Shown piece after piece: positions 1 through 6,025 of a stretch of DNA of 21,908 nucleotides. Every line of letters starts with the position of its first letter. The stretch's first letter is position 1. The notes under the pieces are model-generated. The model made no database searches and was not told the origin of the DNA. It was given only the letters and a program-made list of their open reading frames with translations. Location: positions 1 through 21,908 of the forward strand of contig JAAYXX010000468.1 in the NCBI GenBank assembly GCA_012515695.1. The letters are read 5' to 3'. Source of the stretch: Chloroflexota bacterium (GTDB lineage: Bacteria > Chloroflexota > Anaerolineae > UBA1429). A program made the translations under genes and the position numbers.

Positions 1-2
1 AC

Positions 3-770
3 CGCGCTGGACTGAGCGCCTGGGTCAAGCTGGGTTGCCAGTTGTTGGCGACGGGGCTGTTGATCCTCTCGGATGTGCAGGTACGCATCCTGCCTTATCA
101 GCCGTTGAACCTGCTCGTCACCGTGGTGTGGGTGGTGGGCATCACCAACGCCATGAACCTGCTGGACAACATGGACGGCTTATCTGGCGGGGTGGGCGCG
201 ACGGCGGCGGCGTTTTTCCTGCTGCTGGCGGCCATGAGCGGCCAATATCTGGTGGGGGCGCTGGCGGCGGCGCTGCTGGGCGCGTGCATCGGCTTTTTGG
301 TGTACAACGTCAACCCGGCCAGCATCTTTATGGGCGACACGGGCAGCCTGTTCCTGGGGTTCATGCTTGCAGCCGTCGGGATAAAGCTGCGTTTCCCCGA
401 TAACGTCTATTTTGTAACCTGGATGATTCCGATTATCGTATTAGGGCTGCCGATTTTCGATACGACGCTGGTGTTCCTCTCGCGGTTGCGGCGCGGCAAA
501 AACCCCCTGACGACGGCGGGCAAAGATCACGTGTCGCATCGGCTGGTCAAGATGGGCCTGAGCCAGCGCGAGGCGGTGCTGGTGCTCTACCTGGCCTGTT
601 GTATCCTGGGGGTGCTCGCCATGTATCTCACCCAGGCCAGCGTGCCGGAGGGGTATCTGGTGGGCGGCGTGGTGCTGGTGGCGGCCCTTTATCTGCTCTG
701 GAAGCTGGAACGGGTAGGGCCGTTGGCTACGGGCAGCAAGGAAACCACTGATACCAGGGCCAAGGGTTAA
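3..770 (+). CDS. Polyprenyl-phosphate sugar-1-phosphate transferase, WecA/TagO type (5' truncated)
   Basis: Integral membrane enzyme that moves a sugar-1-phosphate (usually GlcNAc-1-P) from a UDP-sugar to undecaprenyl phosphate, the first lipid-linked step of wall teichoic acid, O-antigen or other cell-surface glycan synthesis. The reading frame is already open at base 3 and the true start lies left of the window, so about 255 residues are visible; the family is usually 320-380. Visible signatures are NAMNLLDNMDGLSGG (Asp-rich Mg/UDP-sugar loop), GDTGSLFLGF, and DHVSHRL, which corresponds to the HxHHR-type loop of WecA/TagO rather than MraY. Hydrophobic helices separate these motifs. The stop is TAA at 768-770, 73 bases before the cyclophilin gene on the same strand. 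The sugar substrate cannot be read from the sequence; MraY is less likely because of the loop motifs. Confidence 0.9.
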   Translation, partial: RAGLSAWVKLGCQLLATGLLILSDVQVRILPYQPLNLLVTVVWVVGITNAMNLLDNMDGLSGGVGATAAAFFLLLAAMSGQYLVGALAAALLGACIGFLVYNVNPASIFMGDTGSLFLGFMLAAVGIKLRFPDNVYFVTWMIPIIVLGLPIFDTTLVFLSRLRRGKNPLTTAGKDHVSHRLVKMGLSQREAVLVLYLACCILGVLAMYLTQASVPEGYLVGGVVLVAALYLLWKLERVGPLATGSKETTDTRAKG

Positions 771-809
771 TGGCGGCCCAGGAATTCGCAGGTATGCACA
801 GGCTTGTAG

Positions 810-818
810 TGGCATAAT
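810..818 (+). promoter_or_regulatory. Candidate extended -10 promoter for the cyclophilin operon
   Basis: TGG followed by CATAAT forms a TGn-extended -10 element 25 bases before the ATG at 844. No convincing -35 box lies at 16-18 bases upstream. The 73-base gap after the preceding stop makes a separate promoter reasonable, but read-through from upstream is equally possible. Confidence 0.35.
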
Positions 819-843
819 TCTTTATTCCTAGAGTGAGGTTTGT

Positions 844-1674
844 ATGAGCAAGAAGAGGGATCAGATTCAGCGCAGACGTCAGGTAGCCAAGGCCCGCAAG
901 GGCACGAGTGCCCCGGCTTCCAAGGCCGTCAGGCCGCCGGTAGCCAAAAAAGAGCAAAAAACATCCATGACCGACGTCTGGATTGCCGTCGGTATTGTCG
1001 TGCTGATCCTGGGCGCTTTTGCGGCGCTATACTATTTCGCCGTGGTCAGACCGGCCAACCGGGCCGAGACTCTCCAAGAGATCACCGTTCAGGCCCCCAC
1101 GGCGGAAGCTGCTGCCGCCGCGACTCAAGCTCCTGGCGCAGAAGCCACTGAAGCGGCTGGTTCCAAGTCTTGGGCAGAACCCCCGGCTATGGCGATTGAT
1201 CCCAGCAAGAATTACGAGGCGCTGATCAAAACGGAAAAGGGCGATATTCGCATCCAGTTGTATGCCGATCAGACGCCCGTAACGGTGAACAACTTTGTTT
1301 TCCTGGCCCGCGAAGGCTTCTATGACGGCGTTACCTTCCATCGGGTGCTGGAGAACTTTATGGCGCAGACCGGCGACCCCACTGGCACGGGTAGGGGTGG
1401 CCCCGGCTATCAATTTGAAGACGAGATTGTAGACGACCTGAAGCACGATTCGGAAGGCATCGTTTCGATGGCGAATTCGGGCCCGAACACCAACGGGAGC
1501 CAGTTCTTTATCACCTTTGCCCCGCAGCCGCACCTGGACGGTCAGCATACAGTCTTTGGCAAGGTGATCGAAGGGTTGGATGTAGCCCGATCGTTGACGC
1601 TCAGAGACCCGCAGGCGAATCCCGATGCGCCAGCCGGAGACAGGATAATATCCGTTGAGATCATTGAAAGCTAG
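844..1674 (+). CDS. Membrane-anchored cyclophilin-type peptidyl-prolyl cis-trans isomerase
   Basis: Catalyses cis-trans isomerisation of X-Pro bonds, probably on secreted or cell-surface proteins. The 276-residue protein has a basic, Lys/Arg-rich cytoplasmic N-terminus (1-41), one transmembrane helix (about 46-67), an Ala/Thr-rich linker (about 80-115) and a cyclophilin domain (about 122-275). Domain signatures are FHRVLENFMAQTGD (165-178, with catalytic Arg167 and Gln175), NGSQFFIT (217-224) and HLDGQHTVFGK (230-240). The position of the cyclosporin-contacting Trp of eukaryotic CypA is His230, as expected for a bacterial, poorly drug-sensitive form. ATG start at 844 preceded by GTGAGG. Its 3' end overlaps the likely start region of the VTT-domain gene, so the two are probably translationally coupled. 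Confidence 0.93.
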   Translation: MSKKRDQIQRRRQVAKARKGTSAPASKAVRPPVAKKEQKTSMTDVWIAVGIVVLILGAFAALYYFAVVRPANRAETLQEITVQAPTAEAAAAATQAPGAEATEAAGSKSWAEPPAMAIDPSKNYEALIKTEKGDIRIQLYADQTPVTVNNFVFLAREGFYDGVTFHRVLENFMAQTGDPTGTGRGGPGYQFEDEIVDDLKHDSEGIVSMANSGPNTNGSQFFITFAPQPHLDGQHTVFGKVIEGLDVARSLTLRDPQANPDAPAGDRIISVEIIES

Positions 1675-2251
1675 GGCCGACAAACCAGACGTGGCGCAAG
1701 CCATCGCAGAATTCTGGCAGGGCCATCGCACCCAGATTATGGCCCTGATGTTCTCGGTGGCTATCACCGCCATCATCATCATCTTTCGCCGCGAGCTGGC
1801 CAGGTTGTCCACCTATGGCTACCTGGGTGTTTTCCTGATCAGCGTTATCGGCAATGCCACGGTGATTTTCCCCGTGCCCAGCCTGGCCGTGGTCTTTGCA
1901 GGAGGGGGGATCCTCAACCCCCTCCTGGTCGGCCTGATTGCGGGCGTGGGCGAGCCTCTGGGCGAACTCACCGGCTATCTGGCGGGCTATGGCGGCAGCG
2001 CCGTCATCGAGAACCGCGAGCGGTTTGAGCAGATCAAGGGGTGGATGGAGCGCCGGGGGTTTATCACCATTTTCATTCTCTCGGTTATCCCCAATCCCTT
2101 CTTTGATCTGGCGGGACTCTCGGCGGGGATGCTGCGCTTTCCGGTGACCAAATTCTTGTTGGCCTGCTGGCTGGGCAAAAGCATCAAGGCGCTGGCCCTG
2201 GCCTACATCGGGTCGCTCTCTATTGATCTACTCGCGCCGTTCTTGGGCTGA
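1655..2251 (+). CDS. VTT-domain (DedA/SNARE-associated) membrane protein
   Basis: Polytopic membrane protein of the VTT/DedA superfamily, whose members include lipid scramblase/flippase-like proteins for polyprenyl phosphates and phospholipids; the substrate here is unknown. At 198 residues it matches the usual 190-220. Membrane segments are visible at about 28-45, 55-72, 74-110, 136-160 and 165-190. Family-like motifs are the re-entrant segment around GNATVIFPVPS (66-76), G-E-x3-G-E-x2-G-Y (98-108) and IPNPFFDLAGLSAGM (145-159). The start is uncertain: TTG at 1655 overlaps the end of the cyclophilin gene, and TTG 1664, GTG 1691 and ATG 1739 are alternatives. No start has a clear Shine-Dalgarno site, consistent with coupling to the upstream gene. 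The DinB-like gene begins 38 bases downstream. Confidence 0.82.
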   Translation: MRSLKARADKPDVAQAIAEFWQGHRTQIMALMFSVAITAIIIIFRRELARLSTYGYLGVFLISVIGNATVIFPVPSLAVVFAGGGILNPLLVGLIAGVGEPLGELTGYLAGYGGSAVIENRERFEQIKGWMERRGFITIFILSVIPNPFFDLAGLSAGMLRFPVTKFLLACWLGKSIKALALAYIGSLSIDLLAPFLG

Positions 2252-2289
2252 TTTACGCCAACGCGGCGCCCCTCAAGCGGAGGTGTGCC

Positions 2290-2724
2290 ATGTCTGACAC
2301 AGAGGTAAAGGCTTATCTGGAACAGATGCAGGCTGTTCAGCAAGAGATTCTGGATCAGCTTGCCGACCTGGACCGCCCGGAGCTAAAGTACGCGACTGGC
2401 AACGAGCGCTGGAATACCGTGCGCCGCGTGATGTTGCGGTTTGGCGACCACGTGCGCGAGCATACCACCCAGTTGGTGGCGGCCCGCGACGACATCGGCG
2501 CGCAACAAACCATGCCCCAGCGCATGCTGGCCCGCGCGCAGGAGGCTTATGGCGTTTGGCTGGGGGCCATGCTGGGGTTGCAGGACGAGCAACTGGATCA
2601 GGTTCCCGAGCCGGGCGAGTGGACGCCCCGCCAGATTTTGGAGCATCTGGTCGCCACGCAAAAGCTCTATCTGGAGATGATCCGCCGGGCCAGGGAGACG
2701 GCCAGCCCTGTGGAAAAAGATTGA
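2290..2724 (+). CDS. DinB-like (DinB/YfiT four-helix bundle) protein
   Basis: A 144-residue, all-helical protein with the look of the DinB/YfiT putative metalloenzyme superfamily, which includes bacillithiol/mycothiol-dependent transferases and many uncharacterised members. Candidate metal ligands are His54, His58 (FGDHVREH) and His119 (ILEHLV). Two related W-x2-R-x2-L-type segments, around 41-54 and 111-119, fit the pseudo-symmetric bundle. The ATG at 2290 has a strong GGAGGT Shine-Dalgarno at 2279-2284. It is the last gene of the cyclophilin-VTT-DinB run. A dispersed repeat begins on top of its stop codon (TGA 2722-2724). The exact reaction is unknown and the family call is moderately sure. 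Confidence 0.75.
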   Translation: MSDTEVKAYLEQMQAVQQEILDQLADLDRPELKYATGNERWNTVRRVMLRFGDHVREHTTQLVAARDDIGAQQTMPQRMLARAQEAYGVWLGAMLGLQDEQLDQVPEPGEWTPRQILEHLVATQKLYLEMIRRARETASPVEKD

Positions 2725-2750
2725 TGGGCGGTTAGAAACCGCAGCAACCG
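2723..2750 (+). repeat. Dispersed GATGGGCGG...AACCG repeat, copy 1
   Basis: This 28-base segment carries a short GCGGTT/AACCGC hairpin and overlaps the DinB-like stop codon. A near-identical copy lies at 20107-20133 in the same orientation, differing by a few substitutions and one length difference. In both places a GTCGCC-containing hairpin follows. Confidence 0.7.
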
Positions 2751-2755
2751 ATTGC

Positions 2756-2852
2756 GTCGCCAGCTTGCTGGCGCCGCCATACATGGCGCGTCCACCTTCG
2801 TGGACTACAGTCGCACCTTCGGCGACTGCAGATCAGCCCACGAAGGTGGGCT
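2756..2852. repeat. Array of short palindromes in the DinB-arsR spacer
   Basis: Successive small hairpins are visible: GCCAGC-tt-GCTGGC; GTCCAC-cttc-GTGGAC; CAGTCGC-acctt-CGGCGACTG with one irregularity; and AGCCCAC-gaag-GTGGGCT. No open frame here has a ribosome site or resembles a protein. Together with the modules downstream it fills the 490-base gap between DinB-like and arsR. Confidence 0.6.
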
Positions 2853-2854
2853 TT

Positions 2855-2909
2855 GGACCGCCGGCTTCCAGCCGGCATCATTGTAAGTCGCCAAGGATGG
2901 CGGCGGTCC
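2855..2909 (+). repeat. GGACCGCC...GGCGGTCC hairpin element, copy A
   Basis: A 55-base element bounded by GGACCGCC and its exact complement GGCGGTCC, with an inner GCCGGC-ttcca-GCCGGC hairpin and the core CGCCAAGGATGGCGG. Related copies lie at 5929-5985, 13137-13186, 11238-11258 (inverted) and possibly 7852-7874. Confidence 0.75.
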
Positions 2910-2910
2910 G

Positions 2911-2939
2911 GAGCAACTCCCTCGCCCTTTGGGAGAGGG
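2911..2939 (+). repeat. 29-bp repeat, exact reverse complement at 11208-11236
   Basis: The 29 bases from 2911 are exactly the reverse complement of 11208-11236. The similarity continues through the adjoining GGTCC arm of the neighbouring hairpin element with one mismatch. It contains its own CTCCC/GGGAG palindrome. Confidence 0.85.
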
Positions 2940-2954
2940 CGGCTTCTAGCCGAG

Positions 2955-2980
2955 CGGCTGGGTACAGCCGGGGGTGAGGG
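2955..2980 (+). repeat. GGCTGGGTACAGCC hairpin module, copy 1
   Basis: This 26-base module, with a GGCTG-ggta-CAGCC hairpin followed by GGGGGTGAGGG, is repeated exactly at 13389-13414. A diverged copy at 13213-13238 keeps the stem but has changes in the loop and tail. Confidence 0.8.
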
Positions 2981-2989
2981 CTGATTTAA

Positions 2990-3082
2990 AAAAAGTGCAC
3001 TTAAGCGTACTAAACGACAATGAACCCGCTTTAACGGGTTTCTTTTTTTCCGCAGCCTGGGACCTTCAGTCCCAGGAGGAAC
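2990..3082 (+). repeat. Stacked three-hairpin module, copy 1
   Basis: Three consecutive hairpins: AGTGCA/CGTACT (2994-3011, imperfect), AACCCG/CGGGTT followed by a T-rich tract (3023-3049), and CCTGGGAC-cttca-GTCCCAGG (3056-3076). The module recurs at 13449-13540 with the same spacing to within one base. It sits immediately upstream of the arsR promoter region. Confidence 0.75.
3023..3049 (+). terminator. Rho-independent terminator-like hairpin upstream of arsR
   Basis: AACCCG-ctttaa-CGGGTT followed by TCTTTTTTT. It would stop any + strand read-through from the cyclophilin-DinB operon before the metal operon. Confidence 0.75.
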
Positions 3083-3123
3083 CGCCGGACATGCTCGTGT
3101 GTTCGGCGGTTTTTCATGTCCGG
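3080..3123 (+). terminator. Overlapping alternative hairpins, one terminator-like
   Basis: AACCGCCG (3080-3087) pairs with CGGCGGTT (3104-3111), followed by TTTTC, as a terminator. CCGGACATG (3085-3093) pairs exactly with CATGTCCGG (3115-3123). The two stems share bases 3085-3087 and interleave, so in one RNA they cannot both form. Both lie upstream of the arsR promoter. Confidence 0.55.
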
Positions 3124-3144
3124 CCAAAATCCGCCAAAACATTC

Positions 3145-3173
3145 TTGACGGCCGATGGACTATCTGGTATAAT
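3145..3173 (+). promoter_or_regulatory. Sigma-70-type promoter of the arsR-ATPase operon
   Basis: TTGACG (3145-3150), 17-base spacer, TATAAT (3168-3173). Predicted start of transcription is around 3180, giving a short leader before the GGAGGA ribosome site at 3200. It matches the consensus in 11 of 12 positions. Confidence 0.85.
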
Positions 3174-3188
3174 TGAGCAAACGTTCAA
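3173..3188 (+). promoter_or_regulatory. Putative ArsR/SmtB operator
   Basis: Imperfect inverted repeat TTGAGC-AAAC-GTTCAA (5 of 6 pairs), resembling the TGAAC...GTTCA operators of the SmtB/CzrA family. It begins at the last base of the -10 hexamer and spans the expected transcription start, so bound repressor would block RNA polymerase. Inferred from position and similarity to family operators. Confidence 0.6.
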
Positions 3189-3213
3189 GTGTTAAGCATG
3201 GAGGAAACCCGTG

Positions 3214-3567
3214 ATGGAAGATATCCAGGTGTGCGGACTGGCCCAAGATAGCGCAGAGCAGTTGGGGCAGGTTGCCGCGCGCGCCATCTCGGAGGAGGTG
3301 GCTGTCGAGTTGGCGGCAATCTTTAGCGCGCTGGCCGACCCCACCCGTGTGCGGCTGATCTCTGCTCTGGCAGAGGGGGAGCTGTGTGTGGGCGAGTTGG
3401 CGAGTCTGGTAGGCATGAGCATTTCGGCTGTTTCGCATCAACTGCGGTTGTTGCGGCAGCTTCGGGTGGTGCGCTATCGGCGCGAAGGGCGACACATCTT
3501 TTACGCGCTGGATGATGAGCACATCTCCACCCTGTACCGGGTGGCCCTGGAACATCTCGATCACTGA
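3214..3567 (+). CDS. ArsR/SmtB-family metal-sensing repressor (CzrA-like)
   Basis: Winged-helix repressor expected to leave its operator when it binds Zn(II) or a similar metal. The 117 residues contain the family core ADPTRVRLISAL (41-52), GELCVGELA (55-63) and the recognition helix SAVSHQLRLL (71-80), followed by the wing. The C-terminal helix has Asp101, His103, His114 and His117, exactly the D-x-H-x10-H-x2-H spacing of the alpha-5 Zn/Co site of CzrA. The alpha-3 Cd/Pb site of CadC (ELCVCDL) is incomplete: only Cys58 is present, plus Cys7 near the N-terminus. ATG 3214 is chosen over GTG 3211 because GGAGGA (3200-3205) is then 8 bases away; both are possible. The pump gene follows after 55 bases. 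Autoregulation is implied by the operator-like palindrome at 3173-3188. Confidence 0.93.
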   Translation: MEDIQVCGLAQDSAEQLGQVAARAISEEVAVELAAIFSALADPTRVRLISALAEGELCVGELASLVGMSISAVSHQLRLLRQLRVVRYRREGRHIFYALDDEHISTLYRVALEHLDH

Positions 3568-3622
3568 GCCTGTGCTGCACCGGGTTTTCACCATACCAAT
3601 CATCCGAATTAAAGAGGAAAAA

Positions 3623-5809
3623 ATGTCCAAGGCACAAGGTCAGTCTATCAATCTACTTGTCAGCAATCTCGACTGCCCTGACTGTGCGTTGAGCCTGGAA
3701 AAGGCCGTGCAGTCGTTGCCGGGGGTCGCTTCGGCCAAGCTCATCTTTGCCAGTTCGCGCCTGATCGTGGTTCCCGAAGCGGATGAGCCGATTGTCCCCA
3801 GCATTCAAAAGCTGGGCGAGTCGATGGGGTACGAGGTAACCGAGGAGCACGTCGCAGAGCGTGCCGCAGAAAGGGAGGCCCCCGAAAGCTGGATAGTCCG
3901 GCTGAAGCAACAACGTCGCCTGCTCAGCACGGCGTTGGGCGGCTTGTTTCTGCTGGCGGCCCTGATTTTGCAGTTGGCCGGTGCGCCAGTGCTGTTGGCC
4001 CACATTCTATACGGGGCGTCCAGTCTGGCGGGCGGCATCTATGTGGCGCGGGCCGGTTGGGTGGCCTTGCGGCGCACGCGCAGTCTGGATATGAACGCCC
4101 TGATGACCGTGGCGGTGATCGGGGCGATGTTTGTGGGCGAGTTTGCCGAAGGTGCGGTGACGGTGCTGCTCTTTTCCATCGGCGAGCTTCTAGAGAGCTA
4201 TTCCCTGGATCGGGCACGCAACGCCATCCGCGAGTTGGTCAAGCTGGCCCCCGCCCAGGCGACGCTGCTCCATGAGGACCACGAGGATCAGGTTCCCGTC
4301 GAGGCTCTGCGCGTGGGCGACCGAATTGTCGTTCGCCCAGGGGAGCGACTGCCGATGGATGGCCGCGTGATCGAGGGGCAATCTGAGGTGAACCAGGCCC
4401 CCATCACCGGCGAATCCGCGCTGATTGCCAAAGGCCCGCAGGATGAAGTCTATGCAGGGACGCTGAACGGCGGCGGGGCGCTGATCTTGGAGGTGACGCG
4501 GCTGGCGGAGGACAACACCATCGCCCGCATTATGCGGCTGGTGGAAGAAGCCCAGGCAGAACGCGCACCCTCCCAGCGTTTTGTAGACCGCTTCGCCCAG
4601 GTATATACGCCCATCGTGATGGGGCTGGCCTTGTTGGTTGCTTTTGTGCCCCCTTTGGTCGGGTTGGGAACCCTGGCGGTGTGGGGCTATCGCGCCCTGG
4701 TGTTGTTGGTGATTTCCTGCCCGTGCGCTCTGGTGATCTCGACGCCGGTGACGATTGTGAGCGCCCTGGCCCGCGCTGCGCGTTCGGGTGTGCTGATCAA
4801 GGGAGGGAAATACCTGGAGGCGATGGGCGGCCTGAAGGCGATTGCCTTTGACAAGACGGGCACGTTGACGCGAGGCGAGCCGTATGTTGTCGGCGGGGGC
4901 TGCGAGTTGCACCGGTCCGCCGAATTGTGCGTCTCGTGCGATGATCTCCTTGCCAAGGCGGCCGCCATCGAGGCCCGCTCCGAGCATGCGCTGGCCAAAG
5001 CCATCTTGCGGCACGCTCAGCAAAAGGGCCTGGACGCCCGTTACGCGCCCGGCGAGAACGTGACTGCCTTGACCGGGCTAGGGGTCGAGGGCATGGTGGA
5101 AGGGCATGTCGTCTCGGTGGGCAGCCACGCCATGTGTCACCGCAATGGGGACATGCAAGAAACGGCCATGTGTGAGGCCGTGACCCAGGCCGAGAGCGAA
5201 GGGTATACCGTGTTGGTCATTCAGGACGAGTGCTGCAAGGAGCGGTGCTACCTGACCGTGGCCGACACCCTGCGAGATGGCGTCCCGGAGATGGTCGACG
5301 ATCTGCGGCGGGCCGGTATCGCCCATACGGTAATGCTCACGGGCGACAACCCCTATATCGCCGACACGATCGGGGCCAAGGCTACTGTGGATCAGGTGCG
5401 CGCCAGCCTGCTGCCAGAAGACAAGGTGCGGGCGGTGGACGAACTGCGCCAGGAGCATGGCAACATTGCGATGGTGGGCGACGGTGTCAACGACGCCCCG
5501 GCAATGGCCAAGGCCACCGTGGGTATTGCGATGGGCGTGGCGGGAACCGGCGTGGCGCTGGAAACGGCGGACATTGCTCTGATGAGCGACGACCTTGGCC
5601 GCTTGCCCTTCTTGATTCGCCTGAGCCGCCGGGCGCTGGGGATCATTCGCAGCAATATCCTGTTTGCGTTGATCGTCAAAGCCGCGTTTCTCGCGCTGGC
5701 CGTCGGCGGGGTCGCTACCCTGTGGATGGCGGTGCTGGCGGACGTGGGCGCGTCGTTAATCGTGATCCTGAACGGCCTGCGGATGCTGCGCTTCCGAGAG
5801 CGCGCCTAG
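3623..5809 (+). CDS. Heavy-metal P1B-type ATPase (Zn/Cd/Pb exporter type)
   Basis: ATP-driven efflux pump in the cytoplasmic membrane, probably for Zn(II), Cd(II) or Pb(II). The 728 residues comprise an N-terminal heavy-metal-associated domain (about 8-77; metal site D17-C-P-D-C21), membrane helices from about 95, the actuator domain with TGES, the transmembrane CPC site (366-368), phosphorylation site DKTGT (Asp410), hinge GDGVND (620-624) and Asp707 in the last helices (ADVGAS...N), typical of the P1B-2 zinc subgroup. Two oddities: the nucleotide-binding SEHP signature reads S-E-H455-A456, lacking the Pro, and the cytoplasmic loop is Cys-rich (C427, C436, C439, C505, C517, C537, C538, C542). 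ATG 3623 is chosen because AGAGGAAA lies just before it; an in-frame extension to 3512 overlaps arsR and looks spurious. Ends 10 bases before a strong terminator. Confidence 0.95.
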   Translation: MSKAQGQSINLLVSNLDCPDCALSLEKAVQSLPGVASAKLIFASSRLIVVPEADEPIVPSIQKLGESMGYEVTEEHVAERAAEREAPESWIVRLKQQRRLLSTALGGLFLLAALILQLAGAPVLLAHILYGASSLAGGIYVARAGWVALRRTRSLDMNALMTVAVIGAMFVGEFAEGAVTVLLFSIGELLESYSLDRARNAIRELVKLAPAQATLLHEDHEDQVPVEALRVGDRIVVRPGERLPMDGRVIEGQSEVNQAPITGESALIAKGPQDEVYAGTLNGGGALILEVTRLAEDNTIARIMRLVEEAQAERAPSQRFVDRFAQVYTPIVMGLALLVAFVPPLVGLGTLAVWGYRALVLLVISCPCALVISTPVTIVSALARAARSGVLIKGGKYLEAMGGLKAIAFDKTGTLTRGEPYVVGGGCELHRSAELCVSCDDLLAKAAAIEARSEHALAKAILRHAQQKGLDARYAPGENVTALTGLGVEGMVEGHVVSVGSHAMCHRNGDMQETAMCEAVTQAESEGYTVLVIQDECCKERCYLTVADTLRDGVPEMVDDLRRAGIAHTVMLTGDNPYIADTIGAKATVDQVRASLLPEDKVRAVDELRQEHGNIAMVGDGVNDAPAMAKATVGIAMGVAGTGVALETADIALMSDDLGRLPFLIRLSRRALGIIRSNILFALIVKAAFLALAVGGVATLWMAVLADVGASLIVILNGLRMLRFRERA

Positions 5810-5819
5810 AGATTGTGTA

Positions 5820-5861
5820 AGCCTCCGAGATAGGGCATCCCCCATCTCGGAGGCTTTTTTT
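5820..5861 (+). terminator. Strong Rho-independent terminator of the metal operon
   Basis: Perfect 12-bp stem AGCCTCCGAGAT / ATCTCGGAGGCT with a 12-base loop and a run of seven T (5855-5861), starting 10 bases after the ATPase stop. Confidence 0.93.
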
Positions 5862-5928
5862 CATGCTTAGGGTCAAGTCACACCCTCACCCGCCCTTCTT
5901 CAAGGGTGGACAGCAGGTGCGCCTGCTA

Positions 5929-5985
5929 ATTGGACTGCCGGCTTCCGGCATAATTGCAAGCCGCCAAGGATGGCGGCGGTCCAAT
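5929..5985 (+). repeat. ATTGGACtGCC...GGCGGTCCAAT hairpin element, copy B
   Basis: A 57-base element whose ends ATTGGAC and GTCCAAT are complementary, with an inner GCCG-gctt-CCGGC hairpin and a CCGCCA-agga-TGGCGG hairpin. This is the most complete copy of the element also seen at 2855-2909 and 13137-13186. It lies in the 160-base spacer between the ATPase terminator and the convergent hypothetical gene. Further short palindromes (GTAGGCGCG...CGCGGCTAC, 5989-6017) adjoin it. Confidence 0.75.
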
Positions 5986-6025
5986 TTGTAGGCGCGCGCC
6001 TGCAAGGCGCGGCTACCTGTCCCCT

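Noticed and set aside
1027..1812. Long minus-strand open frame opposite the cyclophilin and VTT genes
   Set aside because: Antisense shadow in G+C-rich coding DNA; the translated sequence resembles no family and lacks a ribosome site.
2732..3142. Open frames on both strands in the DinB-arsR spacer
   Set aside because: They run through palindromic repeats and terminator hairpins and have no ribosome site or protein-like composition.
3512..3622. In-frame 37-residue N-terminal extension of the P-type ATPase
   Set aside because: It overlaps the end of arsR, has no ribosome site, and the heavy-metal domain begins normally after ATG 3623.
4190..5023. Long minus-strand open frame opposite the P-type ATPase
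   Set aside because: Antisense shadow of a gene with complete, conserved motifs on the plus strand.
5878..6017. Protein-coding frame between the ATPase terminator and the hypothetical membrane gene
   Set aside because: The stretch is repeat-derived hairpins; candidate frames have no ribosome site.
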